NCBI GenBank assembly: GCA_031292555.1 | Contig: JARLGV010000025.1 | Coordinates: 1-64,000, forward strand | DNA length: 64,000 nt | Reading direction: 5' to 3' | DNA from: Fimbriimonas sp. | Lineage (GTDB): Bacteria; Armatimonadota; Fimbriimonadia; Fimbriimonadales; Fimbriimonadaceae | In this document: positions 54,632 through 63,985 of the stretch, one piece after another | Position numbering within the stretch: the first letter of the stretch is position 1 | Layout of the letters: the number at the start of each line of letters is the position of its first letter | Notes under the pieces: model-generated | The model's input: the letters and a program-made list of their open reading frames with translations, nothing else | Databases searched by the model: none | What the model was told of the DNA's origin: nothing | Program-made: the position numbers and the translations under genes

Positions 54632-54645
54632 GTAAAAGTTAAGAA

Positions 54646-55038
54646 ATGTCATTAAACCGATTGAACAAGAACAGGAAGGGTTTCACTCTTATTGAACTGC
54701 TGGTAGTGGTTCTGATCCTTGGGATCCTCACCGCCATTGCACTGCCGTCTTACCTGAGTTCGGTGCAATCCGCTCGGCAAGGCGCGGCGAACAGCAATGC
54801 TCGAGCGTTGGCCACCGCCGTTCAGGCGAAGGCGATTTCGGTTGGCACCTATGACTCGACCCTAGCGGACTACACGACGGACATGGGTGGCGCAATCCCG
54901 AACAACCCATGCACCGGCACCACCACCGGTTACTCGATTACTCCAACCGGCAACCAGTGCACGGTGGTTGCTTCAACTGGCACGAACTGCGGTACATGGA
55001 CGGCTAAGTCCTACCTGATCGGCTACACCGGCGAGTAA
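54646..55038 (+). CDS. minimal type IV pilin F
   Basis: 130 aa. MSLNRLNKNRKG leader, FTLIELLVVVLILGILTAIA, ARQGAANSNARALATAVQAK, three cysteines (NPCTGT, GNQCTVVAS, GTNCGTW). The C-terminus TAKSYLIGYTGE departs from the TPTTFTLGYTGE of D and E. Third copy of the tandem array. Confidence 0.92.
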   Translation: MSLNRLNKNRKGFTLIELLVVVLILGILTAIALPSYLSSVQSARQGAANSNARALATAVQAKAISVGTYDSTLADYTTDMGGAIPNNPCTGTTTGYSITPTGNQCTVVASTGTNCGTWTAKSYLIGYTGE

Positions 55039-55047
55039 TAGTTTTCC

Positions 55048-55081
55048 ATGCCCGGAGAAAGAGCCATCATTCTCCGGGCAT
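55048..55081. terminator. bidirectional terminator after pilin F
   Basis: ATGCCCGGAGAA (55048-55059) pairs with TTCTCCGGGCAT (55070-55081), 10-base loop, between the convergent pilin F and GrpB genes. Confidence 0.8.
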
Positions 55082-55098
55082 AGGCGCGTCTACTGAGC

Positions 55099-55665
55099 TT
55101 AGGCGTCGGTTGGTGCAGGAAGCCAGTCCTCTGACTTGGCCCACTGGTTCGCCCCAGCCATCAATGCGTCGAAAACGGGATCTTTGATGTCGTAATAGGC
55201 TTCTACATCGTCTGGGAAATGGCGGGCAAGTTGGCGCTTGATTTCTGCATAGGCATTCGCCGCCATCGAATTTGCACGGAGGAAATCCCGGCAGAGCAGC
55301 GGGTACCGCTGATTGAACCGGCCCGATTGGCGCATATGCAGGTTTCCCCGCCGTCCGGGATTCCCAAAGAGCCGCTTTTCGAGTTCCGCGTCCGCCAGGA
55401 TTAGGCCCGGCGGGCAGTGGTCGGAACGGTACAGGCTCATCGTAAAGCCGCCTTCGACAAGGTCTTCTTCGATCTCGGCTGAGAAGGACGAAACCGTTAT
55501 CTGCACATCGATGACGTCTTTGGCAGGCATGCCTGGCACGCTCGTCGAGCCAATGTGATGGATCGCAACCGCGCGTTCGCCCAGAATGCGCCGCAGCGCC
55601 AAACCGATCGCGGCGAATTCACCCGGCCATTCCGTCCGGTATGGGACGATCTCGATTCGTGGCAT
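55099..55665 (-). CDS. GrpB-family protein
   Basis: 188 aa. VPYRTEWPGEFAAIGLALRR, then the core IHHIGSTSVPGMPAKDVIDV, typical of the GrpB/UPF0157 nucleotidyltransferase-like fold, and GNLHMRQSG. Its biochemical role is unsettled; some members are fused to dephospho-CoA kinase. Directly downstream (13 bp) of the Doc-like gene on the same strand. Confidence 0.9.
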   Translation of the reverse strand: MPRIEIVPYRTEWPGEFAAIGLALRRILGERAVAIHHIGSTSVPGMPAKDVIDVQITVSSFSAEIEEDLVEGGFTMSLYRSDHCPPGLILADAELEKRLFGNPGRRGNLHMRQSGRFNQRYPLLCRDFLRANSMAANAYAEIKRQLARHFPDDVEAYYDIKDPVFDALMAGANQWAKSEDWLPAPTDA

Positions 55666-55678
55666 TGCCTATAGAATC

Positions 55679-56125
55679 CTATAGTCTAGTGAGTGTTTTC
55701 GAGAAGCGGTCGACAAGGTCTCGGATCGTCTTGCGAATATCTGGTTCGCTATGTCCCTCATGCGAGCTTGGCTTGGCAATCGACTTGATCGCCTCGACGA
55801 TTGCCGTGGAATCCTGACTTATCGTCTCGAACCACGGGGAGGCGTTTGCATCCGTCAGTTCGACGCTCATCCCGTTAATTGTCAAGAACGTGAGAAGGCC
55901 GATAAAGGCGGTCGGACGGCTGCCGGAATCAAGTGGCTGCATGCGACAAAACCCACGAACAAACCGCGCGGCTTGAGGGATCAGACTGTTGCTGTCACCG
56001 TACGCATACTGGTAGTAGGTCGCCTCTTCTAGCTTCGCGTAAACAAATCCGTGGTCTCGGCCGGTAACTTGCAGGTTTATCCACAGAACGTCTTGGACGG
56101 TTAGGTAGTGAAGCTGAAGGGACAT
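55679..56125 (-). CDS. Doc-like protein lacking the Fic catalytic motif
   Basis: 148 aa. The start MSLQLHYLTVQDVLWINLQV and the helix after the active loop (RPTAFIGLLTFLTINGMSVE) follow Doc/death-on-curing proteins. Where Doc has HxFx(D/N)GNKR, this protein has QPLDSGSRP: the catalytic His and the GN of the phosphate loop are missing. It is thus probably not an AMP- or phosphotransferase. No antitoxin gene is adjacent. Family assignment is moderately sure. Confidence 0.65.
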   Translation of the reverse strand: MSLQLHYLTVQDVLWINLQVTGRDHGFVYAKLEEATYYQYAYGDSNSLIPQAARFVRGFCRMQPLDSGSRPTAFIGLLTFLTINGMSVELTDANASPWFETISQDSTAIVEAIKSIAKPSSHEGHSEPDIRKTIRDLVDRFSKTLTRL

Positions 56126-56212
56126 TGTTGGGCAGTTTACCGCCCATGCGGAAACTGACCGCGGCGGTCCTGAAGCTTGTTAGCGTGTGCAGAGGGCGGG
56201 CCCAGACTGAAA

Positions 56213-56240
56213 CGGGAGGAGGCGAGGCTGCCTCCTCCCG
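56213..56240 (-). terminator. terminator of phosphofructokinase gene
   Basis: CGGGAGGAGGC (56213-56223) pairs with GCCTCCTCCCG (56230-56240) over a 6-base loop, 26 bp after the stop. Short T-stretch (TTT) on the minus strand. Confidence 0.7.
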
Positions 56241-56265
56241 ATGATCCGAATCTAACGAACTTCGA

Positions 56266-57435
56266 CTAGTAAAGGAACATCGGCTTGTCCATCATGTTCC
56301 GGACACGTGGCCGATACTCTTCGGAATCGTAGAGCTGATCGACGTCGACGCGCTTGAGTCCATCCTGGATTGAAGCGATTGGAACTGTCGTGTATCGGCC
56401 CTTCTTCAAAGCGACCATGTGCCCATGTTCGCCCTTTAGGAGCATTTCCGTGGCGAGCGTCGCATAGCTCATGGCCACCATACGATCGAGGGCATCCGGT
56501 TCGCCGCTGCGCATCAGGTAAGCGACCTGCTGGTAGATGATGTTCTGGCCAGTCCTCTGCTTAATCAGTTCGCCGGTCAAGTTGCCGACGCCTCCAAGCT
56601 TTTTGTGACCATAGGCATCTTCCGCACCGCCTTCGATGATTCCCTTGCCGATCATCTCGGCGCCTTCCGAGATAGTCATGATCGAATATCGGCTAGGATT
56701 GGACTTCTTGTCCTCAACCAGCATTGCCGCCAAACGGTCGATATCGAACGGTACCTCGGAGATGATCGCCCGGTCGACGCCGGCAAGGTAGGCCGAGATC
56801 AGCGATGTCTCGCCCGAATTCCGTCCGAACAACTCGACGACGCAAATGCGCTCGTGGGAGCCGGTCGGAGTTCGCAGCGACGTGATGAACGAGACGCAGC
56901 GCGAAACGGCAGTCGAGAAACCGATGCAATAGTCGGTTCCAAAGACGTCGTTATCCATCGTCTTCGGGATGGCCATTACGGGAAAGCCCTCTTTGTCCAG
57001 ACGATGGGCATAGCTGAGCGTATCGTCGCCACCGATGGCGATCAGCGCATCGATTCCGAGAGCGCTCAAGTTCTCCAAGACGTGCGGGGTGAAGTCGAGC
57101 TTCGATGCGTTCGGATCGATGCAGCCCTTCTTGTCCGCCAAGAACTCGGGGACCTTGTCGAGCGCCACTTTGCTCGGATTGGTACGAGATGTGTGCAAGA
57201 AGGTGCCGCCAGTGCGGTCGACGGTGCGTGTGTTGAGCTTTGTCAACGGCATCGTCCATTCTTTCTTCGATTCGGGGTCGTTGGAGTTGAAGTTAAGTAG
57301 CCCCCCCCAACCTCGTCGAATGCCGATCATTTCGTGGCCGGCGTCGGTTACCTTATGCACGGCCTCTTTGATACACGGGTTAAGACCTGGCACGTCTCCG
57401 CCGCCAGTTAAAATTCCAATTCTTTTCACTGCCAA
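56266..57435 (-). CDS. 6-phosphofructokinase, probably PPi-dependent
   Basis: 389 aa. [34 protein letters not shown] and [14 protein letters not shown]. The Asp after GGD and the Lys in PKTMDND are the residues that mark pyrophosphate-using enzymes; ATP-users have GGDGS and PGTIDND. It phosphorylates fructose-6-phosphate in glycolysis and, if PPi-dependent, is reversible. No ATG precedes the motif; TTG at 57435 with GGGAG five bases upstream is preferred, GTG at 57429 is possible. Confidence 0.9.
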   Translation of the reverse strand: MAVKRIGILTGGGDVPGLNPCIKEAVHKVTDAGHEMIGIRRGWGGLLNFNSNDPESKKEWTMPLTKLNTRTVDRTGGTFLHTSRTNPSKVALDKVPEFLADKKGCIDPNASKLDFTPHVLENLSALGIDALIAIGGDDTLSYAHRLDKEGFPVMAIPKTMDNDVFGTDYCIGFSTAVSRCVSFITSLRTPTGSHERICVVELFGRNSGETSLISAYLAGVDRAIISEVPFDIDRLAAMLVEDKKSNPSRYSIMTISEGAEMIGKGIIEGGAEDAYGHKKLGGVGNLTGELIKQRTGQNIIYQQVAYLMRSGEPDALDRMVAMSYATLATEMLLKGEHGHMVALKKGRYTTVPIASIQDGLKRVDVDQLYDSEEYRPRVRNMMDKPMFLY

Positions 57436-57630
57436 GAGTGCTCCCTTTTCCTCCGTTGGAAGGAGGTTTGTTACTGCGGCAAAACGCACAACTGGGATTT
57501 GGAACTACGCTGTTCGGTCCGGTCTATGAAACGAGTGCCGCCCTGTTCACTGGTGATTGTATCCCGTAGGACGCTCTCAAAACCGTGCATTTCCGCAAAT
57601 GGCGATTCAATGGGTGGGTATAGCTGCTCG

Positions 57631-58935
57631 TCAGCGCCCGGTCGTCAGCGCAGAATAGACCAAGCCCGCCGACGAACCGTAATTCGGGTTGACGTACTGA
57701 CCGGTTTCAGGATGGATCCATTCATATGGAGCGCCTCCTGCCCGCTTGGCCGAGAGGCAAGCCATGAATTCGCTCAGCAGACGGTCCGATTCACGACGAT
57801 CGACCTTGCGGAGCGCCATAATCAGCCAGCCCGAAGGTGTCGCCCAATACCCACCGTTCTGATAGGATTCGGGACTGCTTTTGGCTCGCTCCCAATGCCC
57901 GCCAAACGGCCCGGACAGTGGGATGTGTCGAACTTGGCCCTCTCGAACAATTCCTCCATCGCGGGCAAGTGAAAGCAGTCCTCTTGCCACCGACACTTCG
58001 AGTTTGCTTGGCAAAATGTGAAGCCACACCGCGAACGCAGAAGCCCAGACGTCATCCTTATGTCCCAATCCGGTCGCTGAAAGGAGCATGCCAGCGTCAC
58101 GACCAACCTGCCGATAGAAGGTAGCCGGCAGACTGCGACGAATGAGAGCGGCGGTCAGACTCATGCGCTCGGCATCGTCACGGCGGCCGACCATTTCAGC
58201 CAAACGGCGCAATCTCGATGCCGCCTGCCAGCGCAGCAGTGAGGGCATAAGGCAAGAACCCGTCTTGACGATGGAATCGCAGAATCCCCAATCGACCCTG
58301 CCCTTTCCGGCAACCTCGCTGCACACCACCAACCCCGTCGCTGGGTCAGATTCGACCGAATCGAAGGCGCGAAGGCACACATCGAATACCGGGTGGACGC
58401 CCCATGCCGTCTTCACCTCTGCACGAAGGAAGTCGGGCTTGCCTGTCAGCCGAACAACCTCGTCGACCATCTGCACAAAGTAAAACGCGTCGTCTGCAGG
58501 AGGGAGGTACCCAAAGTCACCGACGCCTTGCTCGGCATAGGCGCCGGGAAACCAGCAGGCCAGGCCCTGAAGGGTGACGTGGTCGGGGATGCTGTAAGGT
58601 GGGATGTGAAGACCGTGGGTGAAATCAAGCCCGGCTTCCCCTGGCTGAGTCGCCGCAATCACCCTGACCCATCCTTCCACTTCGCCAGCCGGAACCAAGT
58701 CGGTCCCTAGCATCATCGCGGCGTCTCGAACCCAGAACGCCGGGTAGTAGGATTGGGTGCCGCCAGGCACGCGGATCGGGAATCCGGTCGAGTTGATCCC
58801 GCCGTTTTCGACCTTGCCGCCAGCCGGAACCAGCGCCGCGTCGACGACCTCATGGGCGACGCGATGCAGATAAGGCACGTCATTCGAGCGGAAACGCGCG
58901 GTAGTCATGAGAATGAACCCGGCAACGGCGAGCAT
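57631..58935 (-). CDS. secreted (alpha/alpha)6-barrel glycosidase-like protein
   Basis: 434 aa. N-terminal signal-like segment MLAVAGFILM; then YYPAFWVRDAAMMLGTDLVP, PPADDAFYFVQMVDEVVRL, GFCDSIVKTG, YQNGGYWATPSGWLIMALR and PYEWIHPETGQ. The WVRD and YWATPSGW segments resemble glycogen-debranching or GH63/GH15-type toroids. The catalytic acids cannot be fixed by eye. Divergent from the GH2 gene, 88 bp between starts. Confidence 0.72.
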   Translation of the reverse strand: MLAVAGFILMTTARFRSNDVPYLHRVAHEVVDAALVPAGGKVENGGINSTGFPIRVPGGTQSYYPAFWVRDAAMMLGTDLVPAGEVEGWVRVIAATQPGEAGLDFTHGLHIPPYSIPDHVTLQGLACWFPGAYAEQGVGDFGYLPPADDAFYFVQMVDEVVRLTGKPDFLRAEVKTAWGVHPVFDVCLRAFDSVESDPATGLVVCSEVAGKGRVDWGFCDSIVKTGSCLMPSLLRWQAASRLRRLAEMVGRRDDAERMSLTAALIRRSLPATFYRQVGRDAGMLLSATGLGHKDDVWASAFAVWLHILPSKLEVSVARGLLSLARDGGIVREGQVRHIPLSGPFGGHWERAKSSPESYQNGGYWATPSGWLIMALRKVDRRESDRLLSEFMACLSAKRAGGAPYEWIHPETGQYVNPNYGSSAGLVYSALTTGR

Positions 58936-58982
58936 GGCTGATTATAGGCTCGAAGCACCTTCTGATGGAGCTTGCCTTACCT

Positions 58983-59012
58983 TTGGTAAACGCGTTAGCA
59001 CGCGGCTATACT
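58983..59012 (+). promoter_or_regulatory. promoter of GH2 gene
   Basis: TTGGTA (58983-58988), 18-base spacer, TATACT (59007-59012). The ATG at 59024 follows 11 bases after the -10 box, leaving a leader of about 4-5 bases and no Shine-Dalgarno. Confidence 0.5.
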
Positions 59013-59023
59013 GCAATTTAACG

Positions 59024-61618
59024 ATGGTACGTTTCCTCGTTCCGGTTTCGCTTGTCGTCGCTCTCTCGGTTTTACCGGTCCTGGGGGTGGCGGGCCAGAA
59101 TTTAGGCGTCGGACAGGATGTTCCGATCGGAGGCTGGGTTCTGCAAGACGTCTCCAAGGTGCCGGACGACGGTTCGGTTGTATCGTCGGCTGGCTACTTA
59201 CCGGTGGGATGGTACAAGGCCGAGGTGCCGGGTACCGTGCTCACCTCGTTAGTGATTGACGGGGTCTACCCGGAGCCGCTTTATGGCGAGAACAATCGTC
59301 TAATTCCCGAGAGCCTTTGCCGCACTTCTTATTGGTATCGCACGGAGTTCGCCGTTCCCCCGGCGTTCGGCGCACGCGGCATCCACTCCTGGCTCCGGTT
59401 CGACGGCATCAACTACTTGGCGGAGGTCTGGCTCAACGGCCAGCGGATCGGGGATATCAGGGGGGCTTACGCCCGAGGGCTTTTCGACATAGCCCGATTA
59501 GTCAAACCCGGAAGCAAATCGGTTCTTGTGGTTAAGATTCTTCCTCCACCGCATCCGGGAAATCCGCTCGAACAAACTCAAGCTCGTGGCACCGGACCGA
59601 ACGGAGGCGCCATCGGTGCAGATGGACCGACATTCAATGCCAGTGTCGGCTGGGACTGGATACCTGGCATCCGCGATCGAGACATGGGGATATGGCAGGG
59701 AGTGCGTCTCTTTTCCACAGGGCCGGTAACGGTTTTGGACCCATACATAACGACAACGCTACCGCTTCCCAGAACCGATTCTGCCGTGTTGTCGGTCCGA
59801 ACCGACCTGCGCAACATTACGGATCGACCAGTCTCAGGAGTCGTGTCGTTTCGGGTCGCCGGTACAGGTTGGGCAACCCACGCACCGGTGACTTTGCAGC
59901 CGGGCGAGACAAAGACCGTGTCGGCGCCGGATATTCACGCCATGCATCCTCGGCTGTGGTGGCCGAACGGATACGGGCAACCCAATACCTATCGGCTAGA
60001 GACGACTTTTAGAGTGGGCCGTTCGGAAAGCGACGTCAAGGAAGTGACATTCGGAATTCGATCGATCGATTACTTCACCCCCGGAGGCAAGAACTTGACG
60101 CTGATCGTGAACGGCGTGCCGGTGTTTGCAAAGGGTGGCAACTGGGGGATGGACGAAGCGATGAAGCGAAGCCCACTCAGCCGGCTGGATGCCCAAATGC
60201 GACTGCACCGCGATGCAAACTTCACGATCATTCGCAACTGGGTCGGGATGGCCACCCAGGAGGACTTCTACGCCATGTGCGACAAGTACGGGATCATGGT
60301 GTGGGACGATTTCTGGCTCGCGAATCCGGCCGACGGCCCAATACCGCTCGATCCTGATCTATTTCTCGCCAACGCCAGGGAGAAGATCGTCCGCTTCCGT
60401 AACCACCCTTCGATCGCCGTCTGGTGCGGCCGAAACGAAGGATTCCCGCCCGCCAAGATCAATTCTGGACTTGCCCAGATGGTGGCGGATTTGGACGGAA
60501 GGCGGTTCTATCAGCCGCATTCGTCGGCCACCAATGGTGTCGGCGGAGGCGGTCCGTATGCGTACCGGAAACCTGCCGACTACTTCCAGTTCCGAGACGC
60601 CTTCCACACCGAGGTAGGCGGGCCTTCGATTCCAACTGTCGAGGCGATCGAAAACATGATGCCGCGCAGGGACTGGTGGCCGATAAACGACGACTGGGCG
60701 GAGCATGACTTTTGCCGCGGCGCCCAACAAGGTGACCGCTACTTGAGCGTGATCGGCAAGCGGTTTGGTCCGGTGACTGGCTTGGAGGATTTCGTCCGAA
60801 AAGGGCACTTGGCGACGTACGAGTCGTATCGAGCGATCTACGAGGGGAGGGAAGAGAAAGCATTCGATCCGGCGACCGGGGTCATGATCTGGATGAGCAA
60901 CCCGTCGCAACCGAGCTTTGTGTGGCAGCTCTATTCCTACGACCTTGATCCGACCGCCGCCGAGTTTGCAGCTCGAAAGGGGTGCGAGCCGATCCACGTG
61001 ATGCTGGATCCGCGCGACGATCGCGTCTCCATAGTGAACAACACGCCGCAGCCGTTAGGCAAGCTCGTTGTAGTCGCTTCGACCTTTGCCTTGAACGGTG
61101 CGAAGATCGGAACTCAGACTGGTGAGGTCGATGGCAAGCCCTCGGCCGCTTCGGAGGTGTTCGCGCTCATTCGAGCTGCCTCCAAGGAGAGTAGCGTGAC
61201 GTTTGTGAAGCTTGAGCTTCGTGATGCGCGGCACCGGCTCCTTAGCGACAACTTCTACTGGCTCTCGCCTCCTGCTCGCGAGGGCGAGTCGCCTTCGGAC
61301 GATTTTACAGATCTGCAATCCATGCCGGCAGCCGATCTCGAAGTGGAGACTCAGAGGCAGGACATGGGAGGCGCGGTGACCCGACTTTCGGTCACGGTCC
61401 GCAATCGAAACAAAGGAATTGCCTTGATGGTTCACTTCCATCTCGTTAAGGGTGATTCGAAGACCCGAGTGCTGCCTGCCTACTTCAGCGACAATTTCTT
61501 CAGTCTGGTCCCCGGCGAGATCAAGCGCCTGACCGTAGAAGCCGCGACTGCCGATCTCGGCGGCGAAGCGCCCGTGGCGATAGTGGACGGCTGGAACGTG
61601 CGAGGCGCTTCGAATTAG
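59024..61618 (+). CDS. secreted GH2-family glycosidase, mannosidase/glucosaminidase branch
   Basis: 864 aa. Signal peptide (MVRFLVPVSLVVALSVLPVLG), GH2 sugar-binding domain (YWYRTEFAVPP, WLRFDGINYLAEVWLNGQRIG), immunoglobulin-like domain, catalytic barrel with acid/base Glu in VWCGRNEGFPP and nucleophile Glu in FHTEVGGPS, and C-terminal beta domains. The WNPNGYGQP-like turn (WWPNGYGQPNTY) and FAKGGNWGMDEA match beta-mannosidase and exo-glucosaminidase relatives. The frame opens at 58907, but the leader begins at 59024. Confidence 0.88.
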   Translation: MVRFLVPVSLVVALSVLPVLGVAGQNLGVGQDVPIGGWVLQDVSKVPDDGSVVSSAGYLPVGWYKAEVPGTVLTSLVIDGVYPEPLYGENNRLIPESLCRTSYWYRTEFAVPPAFGARGIHSWLRFDGINYLAEVWLNGQRIGDIRGAYARGLFDIARLVKPGSKSVLVVKILPPPHPGNPLEQTQARGTGPNGGAIGADGPTFNASVGWDWIPGIRDRDMGIWQGVRLFSTGPVTVLDPYITTTLPLPRTDSAVLSVRTDLRNITDRPVSGVVSFRVAGTGWATHAPVTLQPGETKTVSAPDIHAMHPRLWWPNGYGQPNTYRLETTFRVGRSESDVKEVTFGIRSIDYFTPGGKNLTLIVNGVPVFAKGGNWGMDEAMKRSPLSRLDAQMRLHRDANFTIIRNWVGMATQEDFYAMCDKYGIMVWDDFWLANPADGPIPLDPDLFLANAREKIVRFRNHPSIAVWCGRNEGFPPAKINSGLAQMVADLDGRRFYQPHSSATNGVGGGGPYAYRKPADYFQFRDAFHTEVGGPSIPTVEAIENMMPRRDWWPINDDWAEHDFCRGAQQGDRYLSVIGKRFGPVTGLEDFVRKGHLATYESYRAIYEGREEKAFDPATGVMIWMSNPSQPSFVWQLYSYDLDPTAAEFAARKGCEPIHVMLDPRDDRVSIVNNTPQPLGKLVVVASTFALNGAKIGTQTGEVDGKPSAASEVFALIRAASKESSVTFVKLELRDARHRLLSDNFYWLSPPAREGESPSDDFTDLQSMPAADLEVETQRQDMGGAVTRLSVTVRNRNKGIALMVHFHLVKGDSKTRVLPAYFSDNFFSLVPGEIKRLTVEAATADLGGEAPVAIVDGWNVRGASN

Positions 61619-62011
61619 GCGATTTGGTGAAGAGGCGGATGGCAGCCCCAAGGGGGCGAGGCTCTGCCAGCCCAGTGGCGTCAGCCCTGGGATCGTGACG
61701 CAGGGAACAACCCCGCCCTGAAGGGGCGGCCTCAACGGGCGGGAAAGGGTCATCTTCGCGCGGCGCGATCCCCTGCTACCCAAAGACCGACCCCAATATC
61801 GGCGGCAACGCGATGGGCCGATCCGTAGCCTACTTAGGACTACGGATTCGGGTATTCGACTCGTGGGCGCCCTATGTCTGCGGCCAACCCATCGCTTACG
61901 CCCGACCACGCTGCTGCTCGAACCTACTGGGATCCAACCGGTTACGAACGAAACGTCGATACGTACCCTCCGTCGGCTGCATTGGGCACCTCGGACACTC
62001 CCCTGCCCTTG
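61619..62011. repeat. 393-bp intergenic, dyad-rich element
   Basis: No supportable gene. 61641-61745 is built of nested inverted repeats: GGCAG/CTGCC, GCCCC/GGGGGC, CCCAG/CTGGG, GCGTCA (61678-61683)/TGACGC (61696-61701) and CCGCCC/GGGCGG around TGAA. The remainder (61800-61990) has a different, less structured text. The style is that of interspersed extragenic repeats of planctomycete-like genomes; whether it recurs cannot be tested in one window. It also lies between two convergent genes, so it may include the terminators. Confidence 0.5.
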
Positions 62012-63985
62012 TCACCGCGAAATGGCAAGGACGGAGTCGGGAGCGAGGGATTGGGTGGTGAAGCGGCCTCGGTGTAATTGAATGGTCCGTTGGGAGGTTT
62101 CGCCGGTTTCGGCATCGAAGGCGGTAGCGGAGTAAGTGCCGTCGCCTAGGCGCAGGCCGCTCACGGTTACTTCCGATGTGTCGGTTCCAAAGATCCTGAC
62201 GAGTGCCCAGTTGCGATCTTCCATGCCGTGCCCATAGGCGGTGGCGCCGATCCCGGGGACCACGATCGAATTGAGCTGAACCCAATCCTCTCCGTGGTTC
62301 TCGATTCGGACGGTGACCCGACCGGCTGGGAATCCAACCAACACCGGTTGACGGGAACCGCGACTTGGTGATCCCCCTCGGGCCAAGTCGGACTGCTCGA
62401 AGTTCTGCTCAAGGACCTTCCGGTTGTTGACGTAAACCGTTAATGCGCCTCCGCTCGTCGACACTTGGCCCACGTTGAGCTGCATGCGTCCCGGCTCGGT
62501 GGAACGAAATTTGACTACGAGAGGTTTGGCCCACGACTTCTGGCGGCCATTCATGCTCTGGAAGTATTGAGACCAACCGCCCAGCGAACGAATATCCACA
62601 CGGGGAAGGTCCAACTCGGTGAGTGTCGACTTTGACCATCCTCCACCAGCGGCAAGCGTGAGGTCTGCTTTGCCGGGCGTGTCGACCCAGACTGCGGTTG
62701 GCTTGGCGTCCTCGTGCTCCAATAACCCGGATTCGTCGATAACCTTCCGCGCGGCGGCGTAGTTCGGGCCCAGCCCGGCTCGATCAATCTGGTCCCAAAA
62801 CCAGAACTCGCCAGCGCCGGCGTGTCCGGCCAAAATGCCGGCGTAGATTCCGTCGCGGACCAGTTTCCTGTATGGCGCGGCTGACGCACCTGGCCGCGCA
62901 TAGCCGGGAGGGCCGAATTCGCCAAAGAAGCCCGGCTTCTTCTTGAAGTCGTACCCGCCGATGGACGCCAGCACATTGGCCGGATAAGTGTGCGGTTGCA
63001 TATAGTCCATCGCATCGAATACGCCAGAGTCGAGCGTCTCCGAACTGCTGCTCGTAACCAGGTGGTGATATGGATCGAGCGAGCGGACGTATGCGGCCAT
63101 CTCCCGATGCCAGGCGGCCACGTCGTCCACGCGCTTTGGGTTTTTCTTGGCCGCATCCACCCACTGAACTTCGTTGAAGAGCTCCCAGGCCATGATCGAA
63201 GGCGAATGAGCGTAACGCGCAACTGCGTAACGCAACCAAATCTTGGTCCTGCGCTTGGCTTCCGGATCGACGAAGAAGTCGGTAGGGTCCTTCAGGAAGC
63301 CGCCGTTCGCCGTATTCCATGGGTGGTCGCGCCAATTCGAATCGGTGGTCGTGCTGTATGGTCCGTGATGGAAGAGCACGAACTGGAAACTCACTCCCGC
63401 GTGCTCGGCCGCCTGTACGATTTCGTCCCAGGTCTGCAGAGGCTCCTGACGCAAAAGCCTGCCCGGAATCCTCTCCTTGGCACGGGGCCAGAACGGGTTT
63501 TTGTCGTCCCAATGGCTGGCCCAAATTCTAGACCAGTTTCCTCCCTCACGCCCGAGCTTGGTCATGCCTTGAGCAACGGATTCGTTGGGAAGAGACTTCC
63601 ATCCGTAGTCGTATCCGATCGGAAAGTACGGGGTTCCGTCCGTCCACTCGAAGTGGCGCCCTTTCAGTCCGATGAAGCCATGCGGTAGCGGACGCTGGAC
63701 ATCGACCGGCGAAACGGTGAAAGCCCGGCGACCGTTCAATGTGAACTCCGCTGTGAACCGGCCGGGGAATGGTGAGACGAGCGTCGCGGCGAACTTGCCA
63801 TCGCCGGTGAAGTATGCGAGGCGGTGCAGCTTCTGGCCGTCTTCGGCGGTGAAGTCCACGGTCACGTCGTTTTCGTCTGGATCGTAAGGGTTGCCGATCA
63901 CAGAGATTGGGGCAACGACCGTTACAGGACCATACCATGCGGGGGGCGTCTTGCCCACGACGAAGGCGGCGAGAAGGCACAGCAT
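62012..63985 (-). CDS. secreted GH5-like glycosidase with DUF5060-type N-terminus
   Basis: 657 aa. Short signal peptide MLCLLAAFVVGK. An N-terminal beta domain (VTVDFTAEDGQKLHRLAYF, FTAEFTLNGRRAF) precedes a TIM barrel with acid/base Glu in WELFNEVQWVD and nucleophile Glu in PGFFGEFGPPGYARPG, followed by a C-terminal beta-sandwich with CBM-like text (VLVGFPAGRVTVRIENHG). A beta-glycanase such as a mannanase is likely. TTG at 63991 is an alternative; an in-frame TAG at 63998-64000 shows that the gene is complete. Confidence 0.87.
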   Translation of the reverse strand: MLCLLAAFVVGKTPPAWYGPVTVVAPISVIGNPYDPDENDVTVDFTAEDGQKLHRLAYFTGDGKFAATLVSPFPGRFTAEFTLNGRRAFTVSPVDVQRPLPHGFIGLKGRHFEWTDGTPYFPIGYDYGWKSLPNESVAQGMTKLGREGGNWSRIWASHWDDKNPFWPRAKERIPGRLLRQEPLQTWDEIVQAAEHAGVSFQFVLFHHGPYSTTTDSNWRDHPWNTANGGFLKDPTDFFVDPEAKRRTKIWLRYAVARYAHSPSIMAWELFNEVQWVDAAKKNPKRVDDVAAWHREMAAYVRSLDPYHHLVTSSSSETLDSGVFDAMDYMQPHTYPANVLASIGGYDFKKKPGFFGEFGPPGYARPGASAAPYRKLVRDGIYAGILAGHAGAGEFWFWDQIDRAGLGPNYAAARKVIDESGLLEHEDAKPTAVWVDTPGKADLTLAAGGGWSKSTLTELDLPRVDIRSLGGWSQYFQSMNGRQKSWAKPLVVKFRSTEPGRMQLNVGQVSTSGGALTVYVNNRKVLEQNFEQSDLARGGSPSRGSRQPVLVGFPAGRVTVRIENHGEDWVQLNSIVVPGIGATAYGHGMEDRNWALVRIFGTDTSEVTVSGLRLGDGTYSATAFDAETGETSQRTIQLHRGRFTTQSLAPDSVLAISR

